From Lachnospiraceae bacterium (GTDB lineage Bacteria; Bacillota; Clostridia; Lachnospirales; Lachnospiraceae): a DNA stretch of 42,904 bases. Positions within the stretch are counted from its first letter, which is position 1. The number at the start of each line of letters is the position of its first letter. Positions 8,605-16,646 of this stretch are shown here, piece by piece. The notes under the pieces are model-generated. The model worked only from the letters and a program-made list of their open reading frames with translations. It was not told the DNA's origin and did not search any database. The position numbers and the translations under genes are program-made. The stretch is taken from positions 1-42,904 of the forward strand of contig JALEPU010000167.1 of assembly GCA_022766905.1 (NCBI GenBank), in the 5' to 3' direction.

Positions 8605-9952
8605 GTTTCCCCTCCTGTCTTTCTCTTAATATTTTGTTAATCAAATCTTTTCCTTCTGATTTTACAATATCCACTTTTACTTGTAAAGCATTTTGCAATT
8701 CTGTCAAAGAAACATCATCCAGAAAAATCTCTTCATTGGCTTTTAACATATTTTCCGGAAGCAGCAGACATTCCCCAAGCTCCCGGTCTTTTAACTGATT
8801 GATTAAATCCTGTCCTGTAATCAAACCGGAAACCGTCACATGCTCTCCAAAAAACTCATTTTCAATGGCATAGACCCGGATAAACAGCCATGGGAACTCT
8901 TCCATCATCTGCTGGCAGATTCCTTCTATCATATCGAAGGCCAGTTTTCCGGTGGCAATGGAAATCACCTTTTTGTTGTGAATCGAAGATTTCTGACTGC
9001 CTTTTTGTCGAAATTCTTCGATGGCTTCCTCTGCTTCTTCCCATAAAAGCCGCATCATACCCACTCCGTTTTCCAGCTGAAGATATCCGTCATATCGGAT
9101 TTCTTCCGGAAATGGACGGCCGGCCAGAATATACCATTCATCGCTGGCGTGAATAAAATGAAGCCCATGTTCCTGATAGCATTTTTCCTGCCAGACTTCA
9201 ATCAAATCAATGACTTCTTCTGCTTCCTCTTTTGTAAATGGAAGAAGTTCCGTAAGCCCGTCTCTGTATTTACTAAGACCGACCGGTACTACTGACACAC
9301 TTTCCATTACCGGAAGATAAGCATATAAATCTTTTATGGTTTTTTCCAGCTCTTTTTTGTCATTCCATCCTTTGCAAAGTACAATTTGTCCATTCATGGG
9401 AATCTCATGTTCATATAATTTGTCCAGATAAGAAAGTACATTGCCTGCAAACCGATTATGAAGCATTTTACAACGCAGCTTCGGATTGGTCGTGTGTATC
9501 GATATATTAATAGGTGCCAGCCGATAGCGGATGATCCGGTCTATATCTGCTTCCTTCATATTGGTAAGGGTTATATAATTTCCCTGAAGAAAAGATAATC
9601 TGGAATCATCATCTTTAAAATATAAGGTGTCACGCATGCCCGGCGGCATCTGGTCAATAAAGCAGAAGATACACCGATTACAACAGGATTTATAATCATC
9701 CATCAAATTAGACGAAAAAATAATTCCCAGATCATCATCCGGATCTTTTTCGATCTCCCAGATTTCTTCGGTTCCATCTTCGTGGCGAACAAGAAGTTCT
9801 ACATATTCATCTTCCATATAAAACTGATAATCAAAAATATCTTCAATGGGTTTATCATTGACGGCAAGAATGACATCTCCCCGCTTTAATCCTATCTCTG
9901 AAGCAGTGCTTCCTTCTTTGACACCTACGATTTCATGTCCCTGCATCTTCAT
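8597..9952 (-). CDS. PDZ / radical SAM / DUF512 protein
   Basis: The 451-aa protein has an N-terminal PDZ-like domain (about 1-70: [20 protein letters not shown]). A cysteine cluster [12 protein letters not shown] (about 92-103) follows, and its CxxCxxC spacing suggests a radical SAM-type iron-sulfur centre. The C terminus is DUF512 (about 200-440). Proteins of this architecture are found next to der in many Clostridia and in Cyanobacteria (TIGR03279 type); their reaction is unknown to me. The RBS GGAGGG lies within the last codons of pgeF, with 1 bp between genes. The steady linkage to der and plsY suggests a link to ribosome or envelope biogenesis, which is inference only. Confidence 0.88.
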   Translation of the reverse strand: MKMQGHEIVGVKEGSTASEIGLKRGDVILAVNDKPIEDIFDYQFYMEDEYVELLVRHEDGTEEIWEIEKDPDDDLGIIFSSNLMDDYKSCCNRCIFCFIDQMPPGMRDTLYFKDDDSRLSFLQGNYITLTNMKEADIDRIIRYRLAPINISIHTTNPKLRCKMLHNRFAGNVLSYLDKLYEHEIPMNGQIVLCKGWNDKKELEKTIKDLYAYLPVMESVSVVPVGLSKYRDGLTELLPFTKEEAEEVIDLIEVWQEKCYQEHGLHFIHASDEWYILAGRPFPEEIRYDGYLQLENGVGMMRLLWEEAEEAIEEFRQKGSQKSSIHNKKVISIATGKLAFDMIEGICQQMMEEFPWLFIRVYAIENEFFGEHVTVSGLITGQDLINQLKDRELGECLLLPENMLKANEEIFLDDVSLTELQNALQVKVDIVKSEGKDLINKILRERQEGKHE

Positions 9953-9953
9953 C

Positions 9954-10814
9954 TTAACCCTCCTTTACCAGGCAAAGAATGGCTGACAAATTGCCTCTTC
10001 TTCCATGGCTGGCCCGATGGGAAAATAAAAATTCCGGATTACAGCAGGTACAAAGGTCTGTCACTGCCAGATGTTCTTTTCTTATTCCGGATCCTAACAA
10101 AATATACTCATTGGCTTTCCAAAGATCCAGCTGGTATTTTCCATTCTTTTTGTCCAGAATCATTTCTTCATATTCTTCCCTGGTAAATACCTTTTCAAAC
10201 TCTTTTGCCACATCTTCGCTGACCTCATAACAGTCCTGGCAAATGGATGGCCCAATCACCGCAAGAATATCTTCCGGTTTACAGCCAAATTCCTGTTCCA
10301 TCTTTTTTACTGTCTTTGCACCAATTTTTTCTACCGTACCTCTCCATCCTGAATGGGAAGACGCAATGACCTTTTTTTTCGGGTCATAAAAAAGAAGTGG
10401 AACACAATCGGCAAAAAAGGTAACAAGGGGAATTCCTTCCTCCTTTGTCATTAGCCCATCTATCTCAAACAGCCTTTCTTGCGATGGATCCACGCCTCTG
10501 CCCTGATCTTCTTTTCCTGCAACAAAAATCTCTGTTTTATGAACCTGATGGGACAAAACAGCCTTGCTCATATCAATTCCAAGCGCCTGTCCGATCCTCT
10601 TATAGTTTTCTCTTACATCTTCTTCCCGATCACCCCGGGTAAAGCTCAAATTCATCGAAGCACAGTCTCCGGTGCTTACACCGCCCAGACGGGTCGTAAA
10701 TCCATGAATCAGTCCTGCTCTTTCCAAAAGAGGAAACGTCAGGTAAGTCACTCCGTTCTTTTCTCGTATGCAGGTGGAATGATTCTCATTCGCATAACGA
10801 ATCTGTTCTTCCAT
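9954..10814 (-). CDS. pgeF: Peptidoglycan editing factor PgeF (YfiH/laccase-domain family)
   Basis: This is a 286-aa member of the YfiH/YlmD family, formerly called polyphenol oxidase. Members are reported to remove misincorporated residues from peptidoglycan precursors or to act on purine nucleosides. The metal-binding residues are seen in HQVHKTEIF, TFFADCVPLLFYD, SSHSGWRGTVEKI and ICQDCYEVSEDV, and the C terminus has LCTCCNPEFLFSHRAS. The ATG at 10814 has GGAACAGGAAG upstream. It is the third gene in the yraN-pgeF-DUF512-der-plsY run. The exact substrate cannot be told from sequence. Confidence 0.9.
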   Translation of the reverse strand: MEEQIRYANENHSTCIREKNGVTYLTFPLLERAGLIHGFTTRLGGVSTGDCASMNLSFTRGDREEDVRENYKRIGQALGIDMSKAVLSHQVHKTEIFVAGKEDQGRGVDPSQERLFEIDGLMTKEEGIPLVTFFADCVPLLFYDPKKKVIASSHSGWRGTVEKIGAKTVKKMEQEFGCKPEDILAVIGPSICQDCYEVSEDVAKEFEKVFTREEYEEMILDKKNGKYQLDLWKANEYILLGSGIRKEHLAVTDLCTCCNPEFLFSHRASHGRRGNLSAILCLVKEG

Positions 10815-10833
10815 CTTCCTGTTCCTTTCTCAA

Positions 10834-11187
10834 CTAACAATAATCGAAGGCGTCTTTGATATGACGAATCTGATTTCCCAGAACCTCTACTACATCAAAG
10901 CGAATCTGCCTTCCGGTTTCTATTTTTTCTTTCCAGCAAAAATAAGTGGCAGTCCGACAGATGTGTTTTTGTTTGCGAACATCAACCGCTTCTCCCGGGT
11001 ATCCGAACCTGCCCGTTCTTCTTGCCTTTACTTCTACAAACACCAGAATGTCTCCTTCTGTTCCGATCAAATCAATCTCGCCCCTTCTGCAGCGATAGTT
11101 CCGATACAGAATCTCCATTCCCTGTTGTAAAAGATAGGCTTCTGCCAGATTTTCTGCCTTCCTGCCATCTATTTGTTTCTGATTCAT
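10834..11187 (-). CDS. YraN/UPF0102 family endonuclease-like protein
   Basis: This 117-aa protein has the restriction-endonuclease-like fold of the UPF0102 family. The conserved GRKAENLAEAYL helix is followed by RCRRGEIDLI and VFVEVKARR, which together supply the E, D and ExK residues of a PD-(D/E)xK nuclease. The frame continues up to 11304, but the ATG at 11187 has a perfect AGGAGG box at 6 nt and the family-typical start, so the first 39 codons are excluded. It often sits beside rnhB, as here. Biological role is poorly known; a part in DNA repair or recombination is usually supposed. Confidence 0.88.
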   Translation of the reverse strand: MNQKQIDGRKAENLAEAYLLQQGMEILYRNYRCRRGEIDLIGTEGDILVFVEVKARRTGRFGYPGEAVDVRKQKHICRTATYFCWKEKIETGRQIRFDVVEVLGNQIRHIKDAFDYC

Positions 11188-11314
11188 AAGAACCTCCTGT
11201 TCCCTCTCCGGATACAGATTCGTTCTTAATACGGAAAATTTTCCCTTATAAATTATGATATCAAACGTGATTATGGATTGTTCCGAAACCGGAAATCCCC
11301 ACAATCTTTATGAT

Positions 11315-11336
11315 ATTCAAGACTCGCTCGCGAGTC
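11315..11336. repeat. Palindromic repeat copy 1
   Basis: ATTCAAGACTCG followed by CTCGCGAGTC forms a 7-bp hairpin (GACTCGC/GCGAGTC) that overlaps the rnhB stop codon. The same 22 bases, with one change and in inverse orientation, occur at 22600-22621, marking this as a dispersed repeat. Confidence 0.7.
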
Positions 11337-12102
11337 ATCTTCCATGTAATATATTCTTTAAAAAGCTCATTCTATGAATGGCGCATGGTCCCTGTTTCTT
11401 TAATGCTTCCATATGCCTTGCACTGCCGTAGCCTTTGTTGCCTGCAAAATCATAGCCCGGATAAACAAGATCCATCTGTTCCATCAGTCGGTCCCTTTCT
11501 ACTTTTGCCACGATACTGGCAGCTGCAATAGATATACTCTTCGCATCCCCTTTTATAATCGGAACCTGAGGAATGTCTACTTCCGGTATGGTAACCGCAT
11601 CATTGAGCAGAAGATCCGGTTTGATAGAAAGACGGCTGATGGCAATCCGCATTGCCTCGTAAGTCGCCTGTAAGATATTAATCTCATCGATTCGTTCCTG
11701 ACTTACAATACCGATTCCTACAGCAACTGCCTGCTCCATGATCTCATCATACAGTTCTTCCCTTTTTTTAGGTGTCAGCTGTTTGGAATCATTCAGATAT
11801 AAAATCCGGCAGTCTTTCGGCAAAATAACAGCACCTGCCACAACAGGACCTGCTAACGGTCCCCGGCCCACCTCATCAATTCCACAAATATATGTACAGG
11901 CATCATATTTTTTTTCATAATGTTTCATCTCTTCCAGACGAACCAGTTCCTGCTGATAACGGTTATAAGATTTTTTTGCACTCTCTGCAATCTTCTTCAC
12001 TCCGGCTCTTTCATCTTCTTTTATAGACTCGATAAAAGCCGGCAAATCATTTAACCCACATGTTTCATAGCGCCCTTTTATCTCACTGATTTTTTCACTC
12101 AT
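11335..12102 (-). CDS. rnhB: Ribonuclease HII
   Basis: RNase HII cleaves RNA in RNA/DNA hybrids, including single ribonucleotides in DNA. At 255 aa it has the longer Firmicute form, with a helical N-terminal extension of about 70 residues. The catalytic core starts with ICGIDEVGRGPLAGP (D76, E77). LNDSKQLTPKKRE and IIKGDAKSISIAAASIVAKV carry further conserved residues, and a late YDFAGNKGYG completes the family pattern. Its ATG overlaps the TGA of lepB (ATGA). It ends inside a small palindrome, and a 147-bp gap follows before yraN. Confidence 0.97.
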   Translation of the reverse strand: MSEKISEIKGRYETCGLNDLPAFIESIKEDERAGVKKIAESAKKSYNRYQQELVRLEEMKHYEKKYDACTYICGIDEVGRGPLAGPVVAGAVILPKDCRILYLNDSKQLTPKKREELYDEIMEQAVAVGIGIVSQERIDEINILQATYEAMRIAISRLSIKPDLLLNDAVTIPEVDIPQVPIIKGDAKSISIAAASIVAKVERDRLMEQMDLVYPGYDFAGNKGYGSARHMEALKKQGPCAIHRMSFLKNILHGR

Positions 12103-12680
12103 TTTACAAATCCCATCTTACTGAATGGATAAATCCGAACCCAGGCCCTGCCTTCTATGGTATCCCGGCTGATCGGGCCTACTTCTTCGTACCGGCTATC
12201 CCGGCTGACCGGCCGGTTATCGCCTAGAACAAAATACTCGTCATCGGATAAGATCAAAGGCTCACTGGCAATTCCTGCCTCTTCAATTGGCGCAATTCCA
12301 TAAACTTCGGTCTCAAGTTCTTTTCCATTGATATAAACTTTTTCATCTTTAATCTGAATGGTTTCACCGGGAAGTCCGATTACTCTCTTGATATAATAAA
12401 CATCCGGCTCTGTCGGACAAGGGAAAATAACGACTTCATAACGTTTCGGATCTCTGAAATGATAGCTGATCTTATCCATGATCAGGTTATCCCCATTGGA
12501 TAAAGTCGGTTCCATAGAATCTCCGTTGACTGCTGTTCTCTGTCCTACATAAGTAATGATTAGATAAACGGCAAGGAATACAACTGCAAGATATAGAATC
12601 ATACTGATCACTTCTTTTTTCGGATCCACGTTCTGAATCTCTTCTTTCTCATTTTTCTTTCCTGTTTCTGATTTTTTCAA
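12099..12680 (-). CDS. lepB: Signal peptidase I (first copy)
   Basis: This membrane-bound serine protease removes signal peptides from secreted proteins. It is 193 aa. One transmembrane helix (about 25-45) follows a charged cytoplasmic N terminus. The catalytic serine is S55 in GDSMEPTLSNGD and the general base is K98 in YYIKRVIGLPGE; GDNRPVSRDSRYEEVGPI is box E. The start appears to be TTG (12678-12680), since GGGGG lies 7 nt before it and the next in-frame Met is inside the membrane helix. It is 17 bp from rbgA and overlaps rnhB by 4 bp. Confidence 0.95.
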   Translation of the reverse strand: MKKSETGKKNEKEEIQNVDPKKEVISMILYLAVVFLAVYLIITYVGQRTAVNGDSMEPTLSNGDNLIMDKISYHFRDPKRYEVVIFPCPTEPDVYYIKRVIGLPGETIQIKDEKVYINGKELETEVYGIAPIEEAGIASEPLILSDDEYFVLGDNRPVSRDSRYEEVGPISRDTIEGRAWVRIYPFSKMGFVK

Positions 12681-12697
12681 TCGAAATGCCCCCTTTT

Positions 12698-13543
12698 TTA
12701 TTCTGGAAATTCCAAAGTAATTCGTCCCATCTTTCCGCTTCGAAAATCCTCCATCACAATAGCTGCTGCTTTTTCCAGATCCACTTCACCGCCCTGTTTT
12801 TTACATGCTCTTACAATGCCTATCTGCTCCAAAACAGAAAGGGGCGTAGAAAGTTCTGCCGAAAAACCATACCGGTCTTTCAAATAATCCGGGTATCTCT
12901 CCTCTAAATATGTGATCAGCGAAAGAGCCAGCTCTTCCATCTGCACAATTTCATCCTTAATCGATCCAATCATAGCCAGACGTAGTCCTACAGCCTGATC
13001 TTCAAATTTGGGCCACAAAATTCCCGGAGTATCTAAAAGTTCCACATCTTTATTGATTTTGATCCACTGTTTTCCCTTCGTCACTCCTGGTTTGTTTCCT
13101 GTTTTTGCGCAGGCCTTTCCAGCAAAACTGTTGATAAAAGTAGACTTTCCCACGTTGGGAATTCCTGCCACCATAGCCCTGATCGGCCGGTTTTTAATTC
13201 CCCTTTTCCTGTCTCTCTCTATCTTTTCTTTGCAGGCCTCCATAATGGTGCCTTTTACATTTTTAATTCCCTGGCCTTTCTGGGAATTGACTCTCAATAC
13301 ATAAAAACCTTTCTCTTTAAAATAAGCTTCCCACTGACGATTCCCTTCTTCGTCGGCCAGATCTGCTTTATTTAAAATAACAAGCCGAAATTTATTCTGT
13401 GCAAGCTGATCAATATCCGGATTCCTGCTGGAAAACGGAATTCTGGCATCTAACAGCTCAATCACAATATCAATCAGCTTGATATTTTCCTGCATCATTC
13501 GCTTTGCCTTGGTCATGTGACCCGGATACCACTGAAAATGCAT
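12698..13543 (-). CDS. rbgA: Ribosome biogenesis GTPase RbgA (YlqF)
   Basis: RbgA is a circularly permuted GTPase that acts late in 50S assembly. Permutation is visible: G4 (ILNKADL, about residue 58) comes before the P-loop (GIPNVGKSTFINSF, about 125) and G3 (LLDTPGILWP). The N terminus MHFQWYPGHMTKAKR is diagnostic. The open frame reaches 13588, but the ATG at 13543 matches the family start and has AAAGGAT upstream, so 281 aa is chosen. It lies between the two signal peptidase genes, 4 bp from the upstream copy. A conserved C-terminal helical domain is present. Confidence 0.96.
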   Translation of the reverse strand: MHFQWYPGHMTKAKRMMQENIKLIDIVIELLDARIPFSSRNPDIDQLAQNKFRLVILNKADLADEEGNRQWEAYFKEKGFYVLRVNSQKGQGIKNVKGTIMEACKEKIERDRKRGIKNRPIRAMVAGIPNVGKSTFINSFAGKACAKTGNKPGVTKGKQWIKINKDVELLDTPGILWPKFEDQAVGLRLAMIGSIKDEIVQMEELALSLITYLEERYPDYLKDRYGFSAELSTPLSVLEQIGIVRACKKQGGEVDLEKAAAIVMEDFRSGKMGRITLEFPE

Positions 13544-13547
13544 CTTG

Positions 13548-14129
13548 TCATCCTTTCTTTCGGTACAATCTTGTCTGTACCTTTCCAATTATATTTTCTT
13601 TTTTAATATTTCCCACACTGGCTACCCGCGAATCCTCACTGTTATTCACGTTGTCCCCTAATACAAAATATTCATTTTCCGAAAGTGTAATCTCATCTGC
13701 TGCAAGTCCTGCATTTTTTATCTCCAGAAATGCCGGAAACCCACTGACCGTTTTTCCGTTGACCAACAGCTTCCCATCCTGAATCTGAACAGTATCTCCG
13801 GGTACTGCTACAATTCGTTTAATAAAATAATGATTCTCTTCATTATTATCTGTTCGAAATACAACCATATCGTAACGCTTCGGTTCCTGGATCCAGTAAA
13901 TCAACTTATTCACCAATACCTCATCTCCGTCATAATAGGTCTTTTCCAGAGATTCTCCTCTGACAGTAAGGGTCTGTCCGGCAAACCGAACAACCAGAAA
14001 TGCCAGAAAACAGCATACTGCAATCTCGCCAATCCATTTTAATACAGATAAGGTAATCTCTCTGTTTTTATTCGGTTCATTATAGCTGTTAAAACTATAA
14101 CTTCTCCGCCTGATTCTTCGTCTTGCCAT
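13548..14129 (-). CDS. lepB: Signal peptidase I (second, divergent copy)
   Basis: This 193-aa paralogue is the same length as its neighbour but diverged. It has an Arg-rich N terminus, one membrane helix (about 30-50), the catalytic serine S60 in GESLEKTYYDGD and lysine K104 in YFIKRIVAVPGD, then GDNVNNSEDSRVASVGNI. In the active-site box the usual Ser-Met is Ser-Leu and the following Pro is Lys, which may change substrate choice. The Ser/Lys dyad is intact, so it is probably active. The AGGAGGG box is well placed. It is first after the rplS terminator and precedes rbgA by 4 bp. Confidence 0.92.
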   Translation of the reverse strand: MARRRIRRRSYSFNSYNEPNKNREITLSVLKWIGEIAVCCFLAFLVVRFAGQTLTVRGESLEKTYYDGDEVLVNKLIYWIQEPKRYDMVVFRTDNNEENHYFIKRIVAVPGDTVQIQDGKLLVNGKTVSGFPAFLEIKNAGLAADEITLSENEYFVLGDNVNNSEDSRVASVGNIKKENIIGKVQTRLYRKKG

Positions 14130-14170
14130 TGTTTTCCCTCCTTTATATCTGTCATTTTAACGCTGATTTA

Positions 14171-14202
14171 CAAAAAGGACAAGTATAAAATACTCGTCCT
14201 TT
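14171..14202 (-). terminator. Intrinsic terminator after rplS
   Basis: On the minus strand AAAGGACGAGTA (14191-14202) pairs with TACTTGTCCTTT (14174-14185) around a 5-nt loop, followed by TTGT. It lies 14 bp past the rplS stop, so it separates at least partly the ribosomal genes from the signal peptidase block. Confidence 0.85.
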
Positions 14203-14215
14203 CTTTTTAGAGTGA

Positions 14216-14563
14216 TTATTTAACTAATTCTTTTACCTTAGCAGCTTTACCTACTCTGTCTCTTAAGTAGTTCAGTTTTGCTCTTCTTACTTTACCTCTT
14301 CTCACTACTTCAATCTTGTCGATAACCGGAGAATGTAATGGCCATGTCTTCTCAACACCGATTCCGTTAGAAGTCTTTCTTACTGTGAATGTCTCTCTAA
14401 CACCGCCGTTCTGTCTCTTTAAAACAGTTCCTTCAAATACCTGAATTCTCTCTCTGTTACCTTCTTTTACTTTAGCGTGAACTCTTACTGTGTCACCTAC
14501 GCGAAAAGGTGTAACTTCTGCTTTTAACTGAGCTTCTTCAATGTTCTTAATGATATCGTTCAT
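14216..14563 (-). CDS. rplS: 50S ribosomal protein L19
   Basis: This is ribosomal protein L19 (115 aa, normal length), at the 30S/50S interface. The sequence [16 protein letters not shown], the [12 protein letters not shown] loop, the [22 protein letters not shown] block and the [15 protein letters not shown]-terminal part are all characteristic. An AGGAGG box is 8 nt before the ATG. It follows trmD after a 175-bp gap containing its own promoter and a structured leader, so it can be transcribed apart from trmD. Confidence 0.98.
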   Translation of the reverse strand: MNDIIKNIEEAQLKAEVTPFRVGDTVRVHAKVKEGNRERIQVFEGTVLKRQNGGVRETFTVRKTSNGIGVEKTWPLHSPVIDKIEVVRRGKVRRAKLNYLRDRVGKAAKVKELVK

Positions 14564-14693
14564 TTGTGTGACCTCCTATTATAATTTAGATGTTCTTAAT
14601 ACGTATATCTTATGAAAAGGTTCCTTTCTTATTCAATCTGTCTTATGACAGTCTTCCTTTTCCGTAACAGAGGACCATCCGTTCTCTCACAAC
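14564..14693 (-). ncRNA. rplS 5' leader, possible L19 autoregulatory element
   Basis: The untranslated leader between the predicted start point and the rplS ATG is about 130 nt and can form short hairpins (for example CTGTCATAAGACAG). Firmicute rplS leaders are known to hold an L19-binding autoregulatory structure (Rfam L19_leader). I cannot match the consensus by eye, so the assignment rests mainly on position. Confidence 0.35.
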
Positions 14694-14699
14694 TTCCAT

Positions 14700-14728
14700 A
14701 GAATATCATATTCTCTTCCAAAATGCAA
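14700..14728 (-). promoter_or_regulatory. Promoter of rplS
   Basis: On the minus strand TTGCAT (14723-14728), a 17-bp spacer and TATTCT (14700-14705) lie just past the trmD stop. They would give rplS a separate transcript. Confidence 0.55.
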
Positions 14729-14738
14729 GTCTTTTTTT

Positions 14739-15524
14739 CTAACAGCCCTTTTCCTCACCCGAAAAGCTTTCCTGTTTTTCATTTTCTATTAATTGTTTTA
14801 AATATTCCTGCTCCTTTTTGGATAATCTGGCACCGGGAAGCAAATCCGGTCTCCATTTTAACGTCCTCTCGATGGACTTTTCTCTTCTCCATTTTTCAAT
14901 GTTAGCATGATGTCCGGAAAGAAGCACGTCCGGCACTTTCCTTCCATGGTATTCCACCGGTCTGGTATACTGGGGATATTCCAGAAGATTATCATAAAAT
15001 GATTCAAATTCTCCGGATGCTTCATTGGGCAATACCCCGGGAACCATTCTGGAAATTGCATCAATCATAACCATAGCAGGAAGTTCTCCCCCTGTTAGCA
15101 CATAATCCCCGATGGACATGGTGTCTGTCACGATTTCTTCCAGAATCCGTTCGTCCACTCCTTCATAGTGGCCACACAAAAAGACCAGATCCTCTTCTTT
15201 CGCCAGTTCTTTTGCCAGACCCTGATGAAACACCTGACCCTGAGGAGACATATAGATTACCCTTGGTTTTTTCCTGCCCTCAGAAAGAATCTTTTCTTCC
15301 ACCGACCCATAGGCTTTGTAAATAGGATCCGGCTGCATGACCATCCCTGCACCCCCGCCATAAGGATAATCATCCACATGCCTGTGCTTGTCTGTAGAAA
15401 AATCACGGATGTTAGTAGCTTCAATGGTCAGATAACCATGATTGATGGCTCTTCCCAAAATACTGGTGCAAAGTCCGGAAAGAACCATTTCCGGAAAAAG
15501 GGTCAGGATGTGATAATGCATCAT
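14739..15524 (-). CDS. trmD: tRNA (guanine-N1)-methyltransferase TrmD
   Basis: TrmD makes m1G37 in tRNAs reading CNN codons, preventing frameshifts. The SPOUT-fold protein is 261 aa. HILTLFPEM near the start, DYPYGGGAGMVMQPDPI, the knot residues LCGHYEGVDERI and SIGDYVLTGGELPAM are hallmark motifs, and RRPVEYHGRKVP-type sequence with VLLSGHH is in the C-terminal domain. The ATG overlaps the rimM TGA by 4 bp. The rimM-trmD-rplS order is conserved across bacteria. Confidence 0.98.
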   Translation of the reverse strand: MMHYHILTLFPEMVLSGLCTSILGRAINHGYLTIEATNIRDFSTDKHRHVDDYPYGGGAGMVMQPDPIYKAYGSVEEKILSEGRKKPRVIYMSPQGQVFHQGLAKELAKEEDLVFLCGHYEGVDERILEEIVTDTMSIGDYVLTGGELPAMVMIDAISRMVPGVLPNEASGEFESFYDNLLEYPQYTRPVEYHGRKVPDVLLSGHHANIEKWRREKSIERTLKWRPDLLPGARLSKKEQEYLKQLIENEKQESFSGEEKGC

Positions 15525-16030
15525 TCTACTAATCCTTTCATCAGATGAACAATCATCTCACCAGCTTCCATATCCACGTCCATAATACAGTCTTTGATTG
15601 CCGGCAGAAGAATTTCTCCTCCATCCGGAAGTGTCACAGCATACACATCGTTGGCACCGGTGCTGATGACATCTTTTAATACACCAACTTCAATCCCGGT
15701 CTCTGTCAAAATTTTCAGACCGATTAAATCTGCAATAAAATACTCGTCTTCTTCTAACGGTACTGCATTTTCTCTGGTTACCAGAATCGGACATTTTTTG
15801 TACTGTTCTACTTCATTAATATCATCAATTCCTTTGAATTTTAAAATCACAAACTGTTTGAAAAATCTGCATTTTTCTACTTCCAAAGTAATTTTTTCTT
15901 TTCCTGTATCCAGATAAACTTCTTTCAAATCAAAAAAACGATTTACATCGTCTGTTGTAGGAAATACTTTTACCTCACCTTTCAATCCATGGGTCGTGGT
16001 AATGACACCTACCTGTAAATAATCTTCCAT
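15521..16030 (-). CDS. rimM: 16S rRNA processing protein RimM
   Basis: RimM binds S19 and helps 30S head maturation. The chosen start at 16030 (MEDYLQVGVITTTHGLKGEV) gives 169 aa, the normal length. The longer open frame to 16084 would run back through a terminator-like hairpin. The N-terminal barrel (about 1-90) and the PRC-barrel (about 95-165, DLIGLKILTETG, then LPAIKDCI) are both present. It sits between khpA and trmD and is coupled to trmD by an ATGA overlap. Confidence 0.95.
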   Translation of the reverse strand: MEDYLQVGVITTTHGLKGEVKVFPTTDDVNRFFDLKEVYLDTGKEKITLEVEKCRFFKQFVILKFKGIDDINEVEQYKKCPILVTRENAVPLEEDEYFIADLIGLKILTETGIEVGVLKDVISTGANDVYAVTLPDGGEILLPAIKDCIMDVDMEAGEMIVHLMKGLVE

Positions 16031-16057
16031 TCTTCTTGCCTCGTTTCCTTTCAGTGA

Positions 16058-16088
16058 AGAAAAAGGGCTGTCAATGTTCGACAACCCT
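16058..16088 (-). terminator. Terminator-like hairpin between khpA and rimM
   Basis: On the minus strand AGGGTTGTC (16080-16088) pairs with GACAGCCCT (16064-16072), followed by TTTTCTT. It lies inside an otherwise continuous operon, just upstream of the rimM RBS, so it probably causes partial termination or sets the transcript ratio. Confidence 0.7.
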
Positions 16089-16101
16089 CTTCATTATACT
16101 T

Positions 16102-16329
16102 CTAAGCGATATCAACGATCACTTTCTTTTCGCCCCTGGAAGCCGCTGCTTTGACAACGGTACGAAGTGCTTTTGCAATTCGTCCCTGCTTGCCAATTAC
16201 TTTTCCCATATCATCTGGCGCTACTTTAAGCTCCAAAATAATTGCATGGTCGGTTTCTTTTTCCGTAACAACAACTTCTTCCGGGTGATCGACTAAGGAC
16301 ATTGCGATAACTTCCACTAACTCCTTCAT
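16102..16329 (-). CDS. khpA: KH-domain RNA-binding protein KhpA (YlqC)
   Basis: This 75-aa single KH-domain protein is known in Firmicutes to bind RNA with KhpB/EloR and to influence cell elongation. The KH signature VIGKQGRIAKALRTVVKAAA (GxxG loop GKQG) is intact. The N terminus KELVEVIAMSLVDHPEEV is typical of the family. GGGAGG precedes the ATG. It lies between rpsP and rimM, the standard place. Confidence 0.95.
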   Translation of the reverse strand: MKELVEVIAMSLVDHPEEVVVTEKETDHAIILELKVAPDDMGKVIGKQGRIAKALRTVVKAAASRGEKKVIVDIA

Positions 16330-16358
16330 TGTTTCACCTCCCGGAACCCTAAAGGGAA

Positions 16359-16604
16359 CTATTTTTCAATACCAGCAACTTTTAAAAGTTTTGCAACTGT
16401 CTCTGTTGGCTGAGCACCATTGTTTAACCATTTTTTAGCTGCTTCTTCGTCAATTTTGATTACGCTTGGATCTTTTGTTGGGTCATAAGTTCCAATTTCA
16501 TCGATAAATCTTCCATCTCTAGGAGCTCTTGCATCTGCAACTACTACTCTATAGAAAGGAGCTTTTTTCTGTCCCATTCTTCTTAATCTGATCTTTACTG
16601 CCAT
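16359..16604 (-). CDS. rpsP: 30S ribosomal protein S16
   Basis: This is ribosomal protein S16, 81 aa. [20 protein letters not shown] and [20 protein letters not shown] are diagnostic. The frame also has a GTG three codons earlier, but the ATG at 16604 matches the family start and has AGAGGT upstream. The C terminus [15 protein letters not shown] is the usual ending. Between ffh and khpA. Confidence 0.98.
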   Translation of the reverse strand: MAVKIRLRRMGQKKAPFYRVVVADARAPRDGRFIDEIGTYDPTKDPSVIKIDEEAAKKWLNNGAQPTETVAKLLKVAGIEK

Positions 16605-16646
16605 TTCGTACACCTCTTCTTTCTTGGTTCTTTGTTCATTTACTAT

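Noticed and set aside
10834..11304. Long form of the YraN-like protein starting at 11304
   Set aside because: The first 39 codons show no family similarity, and a perfect AGGAGG lies before the Met at 11187.
16359..16613. GTG start of rpsP at 16613
   Set aside because: The ATG at 16604 gives the standard MAVKIRL start with the AGAGGT box at the right distance.
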